Assembly (NCBI RefSeq): GCF_000686805.1
Contig: NZ_JMLP01000030.1
Location: 1 to 39,268 of the forward strand
Source of the DNA: Bacillus sp. UNC41MFS5
GTDB lineage: Bacteria; Bacillota; Bacilli; Bacillales_B; DSM-18226
DNA: 39,268 nucleotides
Direction of reading: 5' to 3'
Made by a program: the position numbers and the translations under genes. Positions 1-7,827 of this stretch are shown in pieces. Below the pieces are notes generated by a model. That model searched no databases and was not told the DNA's origin. It saw only the letters and a list, made by a program, of their open reading frames with translations. Position 1 is the first letter of the stretch. Each line of letters begins with the position of its first letter.

Positions 1-245
1 CCAAATAAGCTTGCAACTCCAAGAACAAGTAAAGTAATGCTTATAAGAGAATCACTCATTCCTACATTTTTTACAAGGAATGGAGATAAATAAGTAAAAA
101 GAATTCCGTACCCTGTCATTAAAAAGAAGGTGATTGATAATGCTAAAGCAATTTTTGGTTTTTTGAACATAGCCATTTGTCTCGTTAAAGGGATTGAAGC
201 ATCACCATTCATTTTTGGTATGGTATTTAAAACAATAAAAATGAC
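1..245. repeat. Left copy of exact 245-bp terminal repeat
   Basis: Every base from 1 to 245 matches 39024 to 39268 in the same orientation, and both windows end inside the same MFS transporter gene. This is what a circular or tandemly repeated molecule looks like when written linearly with overlap. An unresolved duplication of this part of the MFS gene is the alternative. Confidence 0.97.
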
Positions 246-758
246 AAGTAAAACTAATATTGCGGTACCGATAAATACAAATTTCCAGCCATACGTAGAT
301 GTAATAAAACGTCCAATAGGAACACCAATGATTAATGATGCGGTAAATCCCATGACAACTGTTGCAATTGAACTGGCCTTTTTATTAGCAGGTGCAATCT
401 TGGCGGCGATATTTAAAATTGTAACGACCGCTACACCTGTACTTAAAGCCATAATAATGCGAGCAATTATAAATAATCCATATCCTGGAACAATCACTGA
501 AAGTAAATTTCCTACAATAAAAACAAATAAGGCATAGATCAGTAATTTTCGTCTTTCCATTTTAGCCGTTAATACCAGTAATATAGGTGTACCGATGGCA
601 TAGGCTAATGAAAAGACTGTAATTAATTGACCAGCCGCTCCAATTGACACTCCTAGAGCCTCTGCCATTTTATCCAAAATACCTGAGATGATGGGTTGTG
701 AAGTACCGACTAAAAAACTTATCAGTCCTAAAATATAAATCTTTGCTGTATTGGACAT
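1..758 (-). CDS. MFS transporter, N-terminal part (continues across window end)
   Basis: This is the first two thirds of a drug/sugar efflux-type major facilitator (AraJ/DHA1-like) of the cytoplasmic membrane. It starts at ATG 758-756 behind GGAGGAG, begins MSNTAKIYILGL, and runs open to base 1. Several hydrophobic helices are visible, and a K-M-E-R-R loop with basic residues between helices 2 and 3 fits the MFS fold. If the terminal repeats are joined, the frame continues exactly into the part at 38573-39268, giving 402 residues, a normal length for the family. It is the third gene after arsR and the OYE gene on the same strand. A variant of the ArsR operator and a hairpin lie just upstream, so it probably exports the compound that induces the OYE. 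The substrate is unknown. Confidence 0.88.
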   Translation of the reverse strand, partial: MSNTAKIYILGLISFLVGTSQPIISGILDKMAEALGVSIGAAGQLITVFSLAYAIGTPILLVLTAKMERRKLLIYALFVFIVGNLLSVIVPGYGLFIIARIIMALSTGVAVVTILNIAAKIAPANKKASSIATVVMGFTASLIIGVPIGRFITSTYGWKFVFIGTAILVLLVIFIVLNTIPKMNGDASIPLTRQMAMFKKPKIALALSITFFLMTGYGILFTYLSPFLVKNVGMSDSLISITLLVLGVASLF

Positions 759-789
759 GTGCAATTTTCTCCTCCATATCATTATTAAT

Positions 790-813
790 TACTATATTTC
801 TATAAACACTGAA
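790..813 (-). promoter_or_regulatory. ArsR-type operator variant before MFS gene
   Basis: The right arm AAACACTGAA differs by one base from the consensus arm AAATACTGAA. The left arm TACTATATTT matches TTCAGTATTT at 7 of 10 positions, with the same CTAT centre as the OYE operators. It sits about 30 bp before the MFS start, so MFS expression is probably under the same repressor. The binding is inferred. Confidence 0.6.
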
Positions 814-827
814 ATAATGTACAAAAT

Positions 828-852
828 GAAAGAAGCTATATAAGCTTCTTTC
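828..852 (-). terminator. Hairpin between OYE gene 1 and MFS gene
   Basis: Perfect 10-bp arms GAAAGAAGCT and AGCTTCTTTC enclose a 5-base loop just after the OYE stop codon. Only a weak T run follows on the minus strand, so it may attenuate rather than fully end transcription into the MFS gene. Confidence 0.55.
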
Positions 853-864
853 TATTCTAGTGCT

Positions 865-1965
865 TTAAATTAATGTATGAAGATGCTTCTTAACATCGTA
901 TTCTTCTATTTCTTTTCCATTTTTTAAACGATGAATAAAATCAGGATTAGAAATGAATGGACGTCCGAAAGCAGCGACATCAATTATTCCTTCTTCTATC
1001 GCCTGATTCGCCATTTCCGGATTTAATGTACCTACCCCAATAATGACACCATCCCAGTATTTTCTGACCAATTGATGCATTGTTTTTCCATCTGCAAGCA
1101 CTCGATCAAATTGCATAATCGATGGGTGAATCATTGTTGCACCCGCTTCCTTAAATGCCTCAACAAATGTACGAATAGCCATTTCTGGATCTTCCCACAT
1201 GTAATTTGGTATATCTGCTTTAAGAGCAGAGAATCGGATCATTGTTCGTTCTGTTCCGATTGCGGCGATAACTGCTTTAATTACTTCCTTCATGAACGTT
1301 AATCTTTGAGCAAGGTTACCGCCATATTCGTCTGTACGATGATTGGTTATATCTGAATTAAATTGGTCAATTAAGTAACCGTGGGCACCATGAATTTCCA
1401 CACCGTCAAAGCCTGCTGCTATTGCATTTTTCGCAGCTTGCGCATATTGATTGATTACTTCATTAATATCATCATTTGTCATTTCTTCAGGAACATCATA
1501 TGGCTTACGGAAACGAGAGACAAGGCCTTCAGCTAGAATAGCTGATGGTGCTTGAGGAGGCAGATTTCCAGCAAGCTCATGATGAGATAAACGACCAACA
1601 TGCCATATTTGAGCGATCATTGTTCCTCCCTCTTTATGCACAGCATCAGTTACTTTTTTCCATCCCTTAATTTGTTCGTCTGAATAAATGCCTGGAACTC
1701 CAGGATTGCCTTTTCCACGAGGACTTATGACCGTTCCTTCTGAAATGATTAAACCAACGCCATCTGCAGCACGTTTTCGGTAATATTCAACAATATCCTC
1801 TCCTACTACACCCGTCTGATCATCTGCAAAGGTTCTTGTTAACGGTGCCATTGCGATACGTGAGCGTAAATTCCAAGCTCCGATTTTTATCGGTTCAAAC
1901 AATTTACTGTCTAAACCTTTTTTTAAATTTCCCCAATTATTTGTTTCTTTGCTAATTTGACCCAT
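865..1965 (-). CDS. Old yellow enzyme family NADH:flavin oxidoreductase (alkene reductase), copy 1
   Basis: This is a 366-residue FMN-dependent (beta/alpha)8 barrel of the OYE/NemA type. Such enzymes use NAD(P)H to reduce activated C=C bonds, quinones, nitro-esters or similar electrophiles in the cytosol. The N-terminal L-F-E-P-I-K-I-G, the R-I-A-M-A-P-L-T-R strand, W-H-V-G-R, and the substrate-binding pair in IHGAHGYLIDQF (H192 and H195, Tyr197) followed by N-H-R-T-D-x-Y-G-G are all present. The start is ATG 1965, preceded by GGAGGAG; an upstream ATG at 1983 has no ribosome site and would add six residues absent from copy 2. It lies downstream of arsR with an inverted-repeat operator between them and upstream of the MFS gene. 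The natural substrate cannot be told from sequence. Confidence 0.93.
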   Translation of the reverse strand: MGQISKETNNWGNLKKGLDSKLFEPIKIGAWNLRSRIAMAPLTRTFADDQTGVVGEDIVEYYRKRAADGVGLIISEGTVISPRGKGNPGVPGIYSDEQIKGWKKVTDAVHKEGGTMIAQIWHVGRLSHHELAGNLPPQAPSAILAEGLVSRFRKPYDVPEEMTNDDINEVINQYAQAAKNAIAAGFDGVEIHGAHGYLIDQFNSDITNHRTDEYGGNLAQRLTFMKEVIKAVIAAIGTERTMIRFSALKADIPNYMWEDPEMAIRTFVEAFKEAGATMIHPSIMQFDRVLADGKTMHQLVRKYWDGVIIGVGTLNPEMANQAIEEGIIDVAAFGRPFISNPDFIHRLKNGKEIEEYDVKKHLHTLI

Positions 1966-1991
1966 ATATTCTCCTCCGTTCATTTCAATTA

Positions 1992-2015
1992 TTCAGTATT
2001 TCTATAAATACTGAA
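1992..2015 (-). promoter_or_regulatory. Inverted-repeat operator before OYE gene 1
   Basis: Perfect arms TTCAGTATTT and AAATACTGAA are separated by CTAT, 27 bp before the OYE start. The same left arm occurs at the arsR promoter, and related sites flank copy 2 and precede the MFS gene. It is likely the binding site of the adjacent ArsR repressor. Confidence 0.75.
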
Positions 2016-2032
2016 ATTAAAACTAAAATTAT

Positions 2033-2058
2033 TCCGCTTTAACATTAAAGTAAAGCGG
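2033..2058 (-). terminator. Hairpin at the 3' end of arsR copy 1
   Basis: CCGCTTTA and TAAAGCGG form a stem overlapping the arsR stop codon, followed on the minus strand by an A/T-rich tract. It probably reduces read-through from arsR into the OYE gene. The same hairpin is kept in copy 2 near 15116-15141. Confidence 0.5.
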
Positions 2059-2308
2059 GAGCGTATTGTGCAAGGACTTCTCGTTGTAAACTGTAATATC
2101 TGAAGGTTCCCTCTCTGCGAACTGCTAATAATCCGCAATCGAGTAATGGTTTTAAATGATGCGTCAATGTTGAATTGGCAGGGCCTTTTAATTGATTTGC
2201 CATTTCCAGGCAAGCTAACTCTGATTGCCCTGCAAGTAATTTAACGATTTGTAGACGAGTCGATTCACCTAGTGCCTTATAGACTTTTACTGCAATATCA
2301 TCATTCAC
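2045..2308 (-). CDS. ArsR/SmtB-family transcriptional repressor, copy 1
   Basis: This is a small winged-helix repressor of 87 residues: A-V-K-V-Y-K-A-L-G-E-S-T-R-L-Q-I, then the recognition region G-P-A-N-S-T-L-T-H-H-L-K-P-L, then the wing V-R-R-E-G-T-F-R-Y-Y. Two cysteines (about C33 in ELACLEM and C58 in LLDCGLL) could be thiol switches, but no clear metal-site set is seen. I place the start at GTG 2308. A longer ATG reading at 2401 is excluded because the promoter -10 box lies inside it. Copy 2 starts with ATG at the equivalent codon behind a stronger ribosome site. It heads the arsR-OYE-MFS unit and probably represses it and itself. Confidence 0.88.
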   Translation of the reverse strand: MNDDIAVKVYKALGESTRLQIVKLLAGQSELACLEMANQLKGPANSTLTHHLKPLLDCGLLAVRREGTFRYYSLQREVLAQYAPALL

Positions 2309-2338
2309 CGCTAAAAACTTCCTTTCAGCAATTCTTAT

Positions 2339-2385
2339 TTCAGTATTTCTAGAAATATTATATTTAATCAGAGATGCTCTGTCAA
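2339..2385 (-). promoter_or_regulatory. arsR copy 1 promoter with overlapping operator
   Basis: On the minus strand, TTGACA (2380-2385) and TATAAT (2357-2362) are separated by exactly 17 bp, an ideal vegetative promoter. The operator arm TTCAGTATTT with centre CTAG overlaps the -10 box and start site (2339-2362), as expected for autorepression. Confidence 0.85.
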
Positions 2386-2510
2386 GAGAGTACTTTTCCA
2401 TTTTTTAATTCAAAGGCTGTTTTCTTAATTGAAGAATGTGAGAACAAATAGTCACCAAAATATAAAGCCTGTATCTTAGATTACTAAGTAATTATTGATA
2501 CAGACTAACG

Positions 2511-2550
2511 AAAAAAGTCCAATTTCTCAATTTTAATGCTGAGAAATTGG
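2511..2550 (-). terminator. Rho-independent terminator after the DUF3870 gene
   Basis: Perfect 11-bp arms CCAATTTCTCA and TGAGAAATTGG enclose a 10-base loop and are followed on the minus strand by a run of six T. It ends transcription from 2624-2959. Confidence 0.85.
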
Positions 2551-2623
2551 GCTCTTTAATATTCTAATTTACTTAACGTCGTAAATCCGTATTTTCCTGA
2601 CGCTACCCCCTGTTAAATATTCT

Positions 2624-2959
2624 TTATTTCACTTGATTCAGTCTTTCAATGTACCTTTTATAGGCTGCTTTTAAAGCAACGATTACGGAATTCGTAGAAG
2701 GAGCAAAGTAATGCTTCTCAACTCTCTGAATAAGGTCATCAATCCCCTTGGATAAGTCATAACCGACCATCATACGTCTAAAAAAATCCTTTGTTAAATC
2801 TGCCAAAAAAGTGAATTCCGCATTAATAATTAGGTTGGTATTCGGATCAATTTCCAATATTATTCCTGCATGTTTATATACTTCATACATTGCGCTACCT
2901 TGTGGTGCTTTAGCATATGCAGTGACAAGTACAGTATTCAATTCGGATTGTTTTCCCAT
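2624..2959 (-). CDS. DUF3870 domain-containing protein
   Basis: This 111-residue cytosolic protein matches the DUF3870 pattern: T-V-L-V-T-A-Y-A-K-A-P-Q-G-x-A-M-Y-E near the start, H-A-G-I-I-L-E-I-D-P in the middle, then D-F-F-R-R and a basic C-terminal helix. The start ATG has AAGGTGG eight bases upstream. The family has no settled biochemical role. From memory, its members often sit beside aromatic- or amide-catabolism genes and XylR-N/PucR-type regulators, and such a regulator is 2 kb upstream here, with a NagZ-like gene in between. A terminator follows directly. I am confident of the family, not of the function. Confidence 0.82.
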   Translation of the reverse strand: MGKQSELNTVLVTAYAKAPQGSAMYEVYKHAGIILEIDPNTNLIINAEFTFLADLTKDFFRRMMVGYDLSKGIDDLIQRVEKHYFAPSTNSVIVALKAAYKRYIERLNQVK

Positions 2960-3028
2960 AATATTGCCACCTTATCTCGAAGAATTTTTTCTAAATTTAA
3001 CTTACGTCAAAAAATGTTTTGTCGTCTT

Positions 3029-4771
3029 TTAACTTGCCATATTATTATGAGCTAAGGATGCGTTATATATAGAGTAATGATCAAGATACATTGTTTTAGT
3101 TCCTGTAGGAAATACAAACTTTAATGTATTGCTTCCAACTGTATAGCTGATAATTTCTTCCTTGTTACTTGTTTTTATATCTGTTTTCGGAGAACCAAAA
3201 TAATGTTTAATATCGTTAATGGTTAAGTTTTTTAAACTAGGATCGTAGGATCGAATCTCAAACAGTTGCTGTCCTTTATTATAAGCCACAACTACATGTT
3301 TTTTACTATAAGTGCAATAGGTGCCTTTCGCTGCTGCAATATATTCTCTTTTATCTTCTTTTCCCCAGCTCTTTCTTACTTCATCAATTGTGGTACTTTT
3401 TAGATGAAAATCAGCGTTTATTATGGAACCTTGTTTTGCTTTAGTTGCTATAGTTAAAAGTAATTTACTATTTGTTATATTCGTCGTAGTAGTATTTGAA
3501 ATCGTTTTTGTTATTTGAGTATTTAGATTACTTACATTTACAGGTGAAACTTTATGATTATTAATATTATATTTATGTTTCAAAGTTAAAATCCTGTATA
3601 CACTCTTATTTATCGTATCTTCAGAAATAGTATGATTTGTCACAGCTGAATAAATACTTTTGTAAACAGTAGCCACATTTTCCATTCCATGACCAACTAA
3701 AATAATGTCGCTCCCTGCGTTTATTGCCCTTACGGCTGCGTCTTTCAACTTGTAGTGTTTTGCAATCGCACCCATCGTCATATCATCTGAAATGACAACT
3801 CCTCTAAATCCAGATTGTTTACGCAAAAGATCTGTGATAATGGTTTTTGACATGGATGCAGGATAATTAGGATCAATTTTTTTCACTAATATGTGAGCAA
3901 CCATCACCATATCGGCGTGGTCTTTGATTGCATTGTTAAATGGAACTAATTCAACCTTTTTTAGTCTTGTAAGATCATTCTGTACTAATGGAAGTTCCAA
4001 ATGAGAATCAACGGACGTGTCTCCGTGCCCAGGGAAATGTTTAATAACTGGAATGATTTTTCCAGAACTTATTCCATTCATCATACTAACTCCTAGTTTA
4101 GAAACAATACTGGAATTTGATCCAAAGGAACGATCCCCGATAACAGTATTATTAGGATTGCTTTGGATATCTAGAACGGGAGCGAAATCTGTGTTAAATC
4201 CAAAAGCTTGCAATTCATAGGCGATCACCTTACCTATATTATATGCGTATTTTTCATCTTTTTTATTTCCAATGATTCTTGCACTCGGTGTGTTTTTGAT
4301 TGATGTTGGCATTCGGTGTACTCTCCCGCCTTCCTGGTCGACGGATATGAATAGTGGTACTTTATTCTTGCTGTTTGCAGTTTTAATTGCATTTGTTAAG
4401 TTAACTAATTGAGCAGCACCCTTAACATTCGGTTGATATAGGATTAACCCGCCTGGCTTGTATTTATTAATTAGGTTTTGTGTATTTGAATTAACGGTTA
4501 TACCATCAAATCCTGCGATGATCATTTGCCCGATTTTTTCATTTAAAGTCATCTTATTAAGCTGCTCTTGAATTGGATCTTTCTTAGGTGGTAAAGTGGT
4601 CTTTTGGGTATCTTGTGGTATGGTATCTTCTGTTTTACTATTTTCAGTTTGGCTTGTATTCATCTCTTTATGATTATCCTTATTATTATTAGTTGTATTA
4701 TTATTTGAACAACCATTAATATGTAATAATGCAATCAAAATGAACAGCATTTTCATAATCAACTTTTTCAT
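3029..4771 (-). CDS. NagZ-like glycoside hydrolase family 3 lipoprotein with C-terminal DUF4309
   Basis: This is a predicted membrane-anchored beta-N-acetylhexosaminidase acting on cell-wall sugars outside the membrane. The 580-residue product starts at ATG 4771 (AAGGA upstream) with a lipoprotein signal ending L-H-I-N-G-C, so Cys21 would be lipidated, followed by an Asn/Lys/Thr-rich linker. The GH3 catalytic domain follows: K-I-G-Q-M-I-I-A-G-F, S-V-D-Q-E-G-G-R-V-H-R, then K-H-F-P-G-H-G-D-T with the His-Asp dyad typical of NagZ, and the nucleophile region V-I-S-D-D-M-T-M-G. The last ~130 residues resemble DUF4309 (YjgB-like), a domain of secreted Bacillus proteins. A 29-residue upstream extension in frame lacks a ribosome site and would bury the signal peptide, so I reject it. 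The GH3 plus DUF4309 combination is unusual. Confidence 0.88.
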   Translation of the reverse strand: MKKLIMKMLFILIALLHINGCSNNNTTNNNKDNHKEMNTSQTENSKTEDTIPQDTQKTTLPPKKDPIQEQLNKMTLNEKIGQMIIAGFDGITVNSNTQNLINKYKPGGLILYQPNVKGAAQLVNLTNAIKTANSKNKVPLFISVDQEGGRVHRMPTSIKNTPSARIIGNKKDEKYAYNIGKVIAYELQAFGFNTDFAPVLDIQSNPNNTVIGDRSFGSNSSIVSKLGVSMMNGISSGKIIPVIKHFPGHGDTSVDSHLELPLVQNDLTRLKKVELVPFNNAIKDHADMVMVAHILVKKIDPNYPASMSKTIITDLLRKQSGFRGVVISDDMTMGAIAKHYKLKDAAVRAINAGSDIILVGHGMENVATVYKSIYSAVTNHTISEDTINKSVYRILTLKHKYNINNHKVSPVNVSNLNTQITKTISNTTTTNITNSKLLLTIATKAKQGSIINADFHLKSTTIDEVRKSWGKEDKREYIAAAKGTYCTYSKKHVVVAYNKGQQLFEIRSYDPSLKNLTINDIKHYFGSPKTDIKTSNKEEIISYTVGSNTLKFVFPTGTKTMYLDHYSIYNASLAHNNMAS

Positions 4772-4940
4772 AGTGTTGGTCCTTCCATTTATAGAGTCCT
4801 CTTCAGTTCGATTTAGTAAATATTTTGCACGGTTCCTTTTTATTTTATTTTTATACAATTAATATCATAACATTCTACCGTAACAGTTATGACCGGCTAT
4901 TTCCTACGGTTATTCAAGAAAAAAACTGACTTAATAAGAC

Positions 4941-4974
4941 AAAAAAAGAAGAAAACAAAGATGTTTCTTCTTTT
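4941..4974 (-). terminator. Rho-independent terminator after PucR-type regulator
   Basis: Arms AAAAGAAGAAA and TTTCTTCTTTT form an A/U-rich hairpin followed on the minus strand by a further T tract, 20-50 bp after the regulator's stop codon. Confidence 0.65.
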
Positions 4975-4992
4975 AACATTATCCCTATGATT

Positions 4993-6924
4993 TTACACTT
5001 CTAATAAGTTAATCTTCCCATTGGCATTCAGTATTCTTAAAGCAAGTTGAAGATTAAATTTTTGATCTGCATGGTTAAAATCAATCTCTCCGATATCTTT
5101 TAATCTCTGAATTCTATATTTCAACCCACTTAGCGAAACATTCAGTTCTTTTGATGTTCTTTGAAGATTGCATTCATTTGCAAGAAAGATGTGAAGAGTA
5201 GAGATAAGAGTAGTTCCACCGCTTTCCTCATCATATTTTAGAAGTTTTTCGAGCGTTCGTGTTGCATACGTAAGAAGTTGTTCTTGAGCAGAGCCTGCAT
5301 ATAGTAAGTCAAATACGTTCATTTCTTCCACTAAAAAAATTTTATTTGTCCGTCCTAATCGTGTCATAACCTTCATCATGTTTGAACATTCTTCAAATAA
5401 GGGTTGAAGTACTTCAATGGACATCGCCTCACGACTAATACAAATGGAAGTTTTAATATTTGCAAATAATTGCTCCTGGCGGTCTTGCAGGACTTTTGCC
5501 ACCCTTCGAAAATCTAATCCATTGGGATCTGAAGGCCCCAAAAGGATAATCTCCCCTCTTCGCTCTACAATTAATGCATTCTTCGTAGAAGAGTGAAGTT
5601 TGGTTCGAACAATATTTAATAATTCATTACGAAGATTCATAGGCAGATCTTGATCTTCAATCAAGCCATTATCGTTTCCGGGTTGAATCATTTTCACAAG
5701 CATAAATCGGTGTGGCTTTCCAAAATCATATCCCATATAATTTGCTCGTTTAACTAATTGTTCGATAGGTGTTGTACCGGATAACAAATCTTCAAGAAAT
5801 TCACCTTTTAATTTATGTTCCGTATTCAATGCCGTTTTTTCCTTCAATAAATCTACTGCCAAAACAGCAGCAGCGCGCTCGGTAATCATTTGTCTCAGTT
5901 CACTATCTGTTCCTTCAACATGGATAACCGATATATATCCCATAATCTCATCGCCAAGAACAATCGGGGCAATGGTCCTCTCAAGGAACATTGCCTCATC
6001 CGAAACAATAAAATCCTTCGCACATTTTTCCTCATCTAACTGTCTGAGCTTCAGGTGAAATTCTGAAGAAGTCTCCTTTTCGGGTTTGATGAGGTATGGT
6101 TCTATACTTGAATTTTCTTTGTTCGGCAGCCACCACGAAAGCGGACGAAAATATTTATCTTGAACAATGACAGGTGAATGAAGCATTTGCCCGATTGCAT
6201 CTATGACAGCTTGCCGGCTCTGCCCGGAAAGAACCATCCGGTTGAGCTGTTCATGGATTTCCATAATTCGTTGTAACATCGTATGCTGTTTTTGAATGTG
6301 CTGATGTGCCTCTTCTAATTCTTCTGCAATTTTGGTTTGACCATAAAAAGACAGTTCATGTTCAATATCATTTCCCCATTCCTCTACAGTTCTTCCAATA
6401 AACCGGCACTCAGTATCCCCTCGACCAACACAAGCCACTTCTTTATACAATATTTTCCTTCCGAAAATTCCTGTTGAGACCCCACTTGCATAACCAATTA
6501 ATGTCCAGCACACTGGATCTTTGACTATACCGAAATGTTGAATATGTTGTTCTACTTCAAATGAATTTAACCAAACTCCTTCCATATAAAACTTATTCTG
6601 TTCATAATCCACACTAAGACCTTGTAAATCAACTTGAACAAAGCCTTCTTGCATATGAAAAATTGGAGCTTGTTGATGGAGGTATTCAAGAGAAGCATTA
6701 GGAAATAGTTTTTTAATTGAAATCGAATCTTTATATCCACATTCCCACCCATATCGAAGGAGGAACGCCCTTGCTCTTTCTCGCCCCAAAGTAGAAATAA
6801 GGTCACGACTGAGCATTCCTAATGCTTCGGCATTCATCAGAATAAAACGTTCTCCTTTAAACCTAATTTGGCCTGGATTAAATTCAATATCTGATTTATT
6901 CAGTGATGTTAGTACTTGCTCCAT
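4993..6924 (-). CDS. PucR-family regulator with XylR-N and V4R sensor domains
   Basis: This is a 643-residue cytosolic transcription factor. In order: an XylR-N-like sensor (about residues 10-120; R-F-I-L-M-N-A-E-A-L-G), a V4R-type small-molecule domain (about 120-190, with C-V-G-R-G-D-T-E-C-R-F), a short coiled coil (about 205-240), a GAF-like middle, a CdaR/PucR GGDEF-like region, and a C-terminal PucR helix-turn-helix (N-L-Q-R-T-S-K-E-L-N-V-S-L-S-G-L-K-Y-R-I-Q-R-L). XylR-N/V4R modules bind aromatic or other hydrophobic effectors in sigma-54 activators; here they are joined to a sigma-54-independent HTH. I choose ATG 6924 (GGCGGGAG upstream) over the ATG 45 bp earlier. A palindrome of the TetR-like operator family lies 119 bp upstream. 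Likely targets are its own gene and DUF3870, by inference. Confidence 0.85.
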   Translation of the reverse strand: MEQVLTSLNKSDIEFNPGQIRFKGERFILMNAEALGMLSRDLISTLGRERARAFLLRYGWECGYKDSISIKKLFPNASLEYLHQQAPIFHMQEGFVQVDLQGLSVDYEQNKFYMEGVWLNSFEVEQHIQHFGIVKDPVCWTLIGYASGVSTGIFGRKILYKEVACVGRGDTECRFIGRTVEEWGNDIEHELSFYGQTKIAEELEEAHQHIQKQHTMLQRIMEIHEQLNRMVLSGQSRQAVIDAIGQMLHSPVIVQDKYFRPLSWWLPNKENSSIEPYLIKPEKETSSEFHLKLRQLDEEKCAKDFIVSDEAMFLERTIAPIVLGDEIMGYISVIHVEGTDSELRQMITERAAAVLAVDLLKEKTALNTEHKLKGEFLEDLLSGTTPIEQLVKRANYMGYDFGKPHRFMLVKMIQPGNDNGLIEDQDLPMNLRNELLNIVRTKLHSSTKNALIVERRGEIILLGPSDPNGLDFRRVAKVLQDRQEQLFANIKTSICISREAMSIEVLQPLFEECSNMMKVMTRLGRTNKIFLVEEMNVFDLLYAGSAQEQLLTYATRTLEKLLKYDEESGGTTLISTLHIFLANECNLQRTSKELNVSLSGLKYRIQRLKDIGEIDFNHADQKFNLQLALRILNANGKINLLEV

Positions 6925-7042
6925 ATTCTCCCGCCTTATTAAGTGAGTTTTAGTTTCTGAGCCTATCATAAAAACTTACAATGAAAAAATAGAGTGATTT
7001 CTCCTTTTTCAAAGTAATGGAAGTTTAACTAAAACAGCCATC

Positions 7043-7058
7043 TACCTACTAATAGGTA
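7043..7058. promoter_or_regulatory. TetR-type operator, site 1 (before PucR-type regulator)
   Basis: TACCTACTAATAGGTA, a 16-bp near-perfect palindrome, is the reverse complement of the site at 27619-27634 and belongs to the same family as five further sites in the window. It lies in the gap between hpr and the PucR-type gene. Confidence 0.65.
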
Positions 7059-7223
7059 AATTGTTTGTAGAATGGTTTTTAATTTCAATAAAATATAGAA
7101 TGAAAAGAAAAGGAAAGGAAAGGAAGAATGGAAAAATGAATTCAATTTGCATCTAAAAGAAAAAAACACATTTCATGAATGTCAAACCTTTCTTATGCGA
7201 GCTCTTTCAATTTTCTAAGGTTA

Positions 7224-7790
7224 TCACTTTTCCTTCACATCAATAAATTCTTTTTCAAAATGCTGGAACATTTGTTCATGAGTATTAATAAATTTTTCAC
7301 CGAAGGTATTTCGAATAATGGCCTCTAGTTCACGCAGCTCAGGGAATTTCCCATATATATTCCTTAATGGGAGGGTTGCTGAAACAAGGCCATTTTCTTC
7401 TGGCTTGTAAGATTCAAGCAAGCTAATGATAATTTCTTTTCCTTTGTCAGTAAGTTGAATATACGTATTTCTTTTATTATCTTCTCTTTTTAAAGATAGT
7501 AGAAGCCCTCGTTCCTCTAACTTTTTGGAAAAATTAAATGCGGTAGACACATGCATGACTCCTAACTCCGCAATTTCGGAGATAGATGCACCGTGTAAAT
7601 GATAGCCAACCCATAAAATATGGTATTCATTAATATTCAAGTTAAATGGTTTTAGCCATTGTTGTAAATCATTTTCAATCACTTTCCAAAGTGCCTTGCT
7701 TAATTGAGCCACTCTTTGATTAAAAATAAGTGCTTCCTTCATAGAATAAATTTTTTTCAAGTTTTCATTCCCCTTTTTTTCGTTTTCCAT
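7224..7790 (-). CDS. hpr: Hpr/ScoC-type MarR-family transition-state regulator
   Basis: This is a winged-helix regulator closely resembling B. subtilis Hpr (ScoC), a repressor of protease, oligopeptide transport and sporulation genes. Family-specific stretches are [29 protein letters not shown] and [18 protein letters not shown] in the recognition helix. The ATG at 7790 (188 residues) has no ribosome site but lies exactly where a transcript from the promoter at 7797-7825 would start. A TTG at 7760 (178 residues) behind AAGGGG is an equally good alternative. The product lacks the charged C-terminal tail of B. subtilis Hpr (203 residues). The chromosome presumably carries its own hpr, so this would be a second copy under a different control: its promoter spacer holds a TetR-type palindrome. 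Confidence 0.87.
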   Translation of the reverse strand: MENEKKGNENLKKIYSMKEALIFNQRVAQLSKALWKVIENDLQQWLKPFNLNINEYHILWVGYHLHGASISEIAELGVMHVSTAFNFSKKLEERGLLLSLKREDNKRNTYIQLTDKGKEIIISLLESYKPEENGLVSATLPLRNIYGKFPELRELEAIIRNTFGEKFINTHEQMFQHFEKEFIDVKEK

Positions 7791-7796
7791 AGTGCG

Positions 7797-7825
7797 ATTC
7801 TAACTTACTAGTAAGTTAGTGTCAA
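7797..7825 (-). promoter_or_regulatory. hpr promoter with TetR-type operator in the spacer (site 2)
   Basis: On the minus strand, TTGACA (7820-7825) and TAGAAT (7797-7802) are 17 bp apart. The perfect 18-bp palindrome TAACTTACTAGTAAGTTA covers 7801-7818, filling the spacer. The -10 box ends 6 bp before the ATG, the same geometry as at tetR (28216) and the TetR relic (34359). Confidence 0.82.
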
Positions 7826-7827
7826 TT

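Larger units (their letters stand above)
847..2390 (-). repeat. arsR-OYE module, copy 1 of a 1.55-kb direct repeat
   Basis: The segment covering the OYE gene, the intergenic hairpin and operator, arsR and its promoter recurs at 13929-15480 in the same orientation. The OYE proteins differ at about 26 of 366 positions by my count. Similarity ends just outside the arsR -35 box on one side and just after the OYE gene on the other. Direct copies 13 kb apart are substrates for homologous recombination. Confidence 0.9.

Noticed and set aside
130..537. 135-codon plus-strand frame at the window start
   Set aside because: It is the antisense shadow of the MFS transporter gene, rich in hydrophobic codons on both strands.
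2309..2401. Longer 118-residue version of ArsR copy 1 from ATG 2401
   Set aside because: The promoter -35 and -10 boxes lie inside this extension, it has no ribosome site, and copy 2 lacks the equivalent codons.
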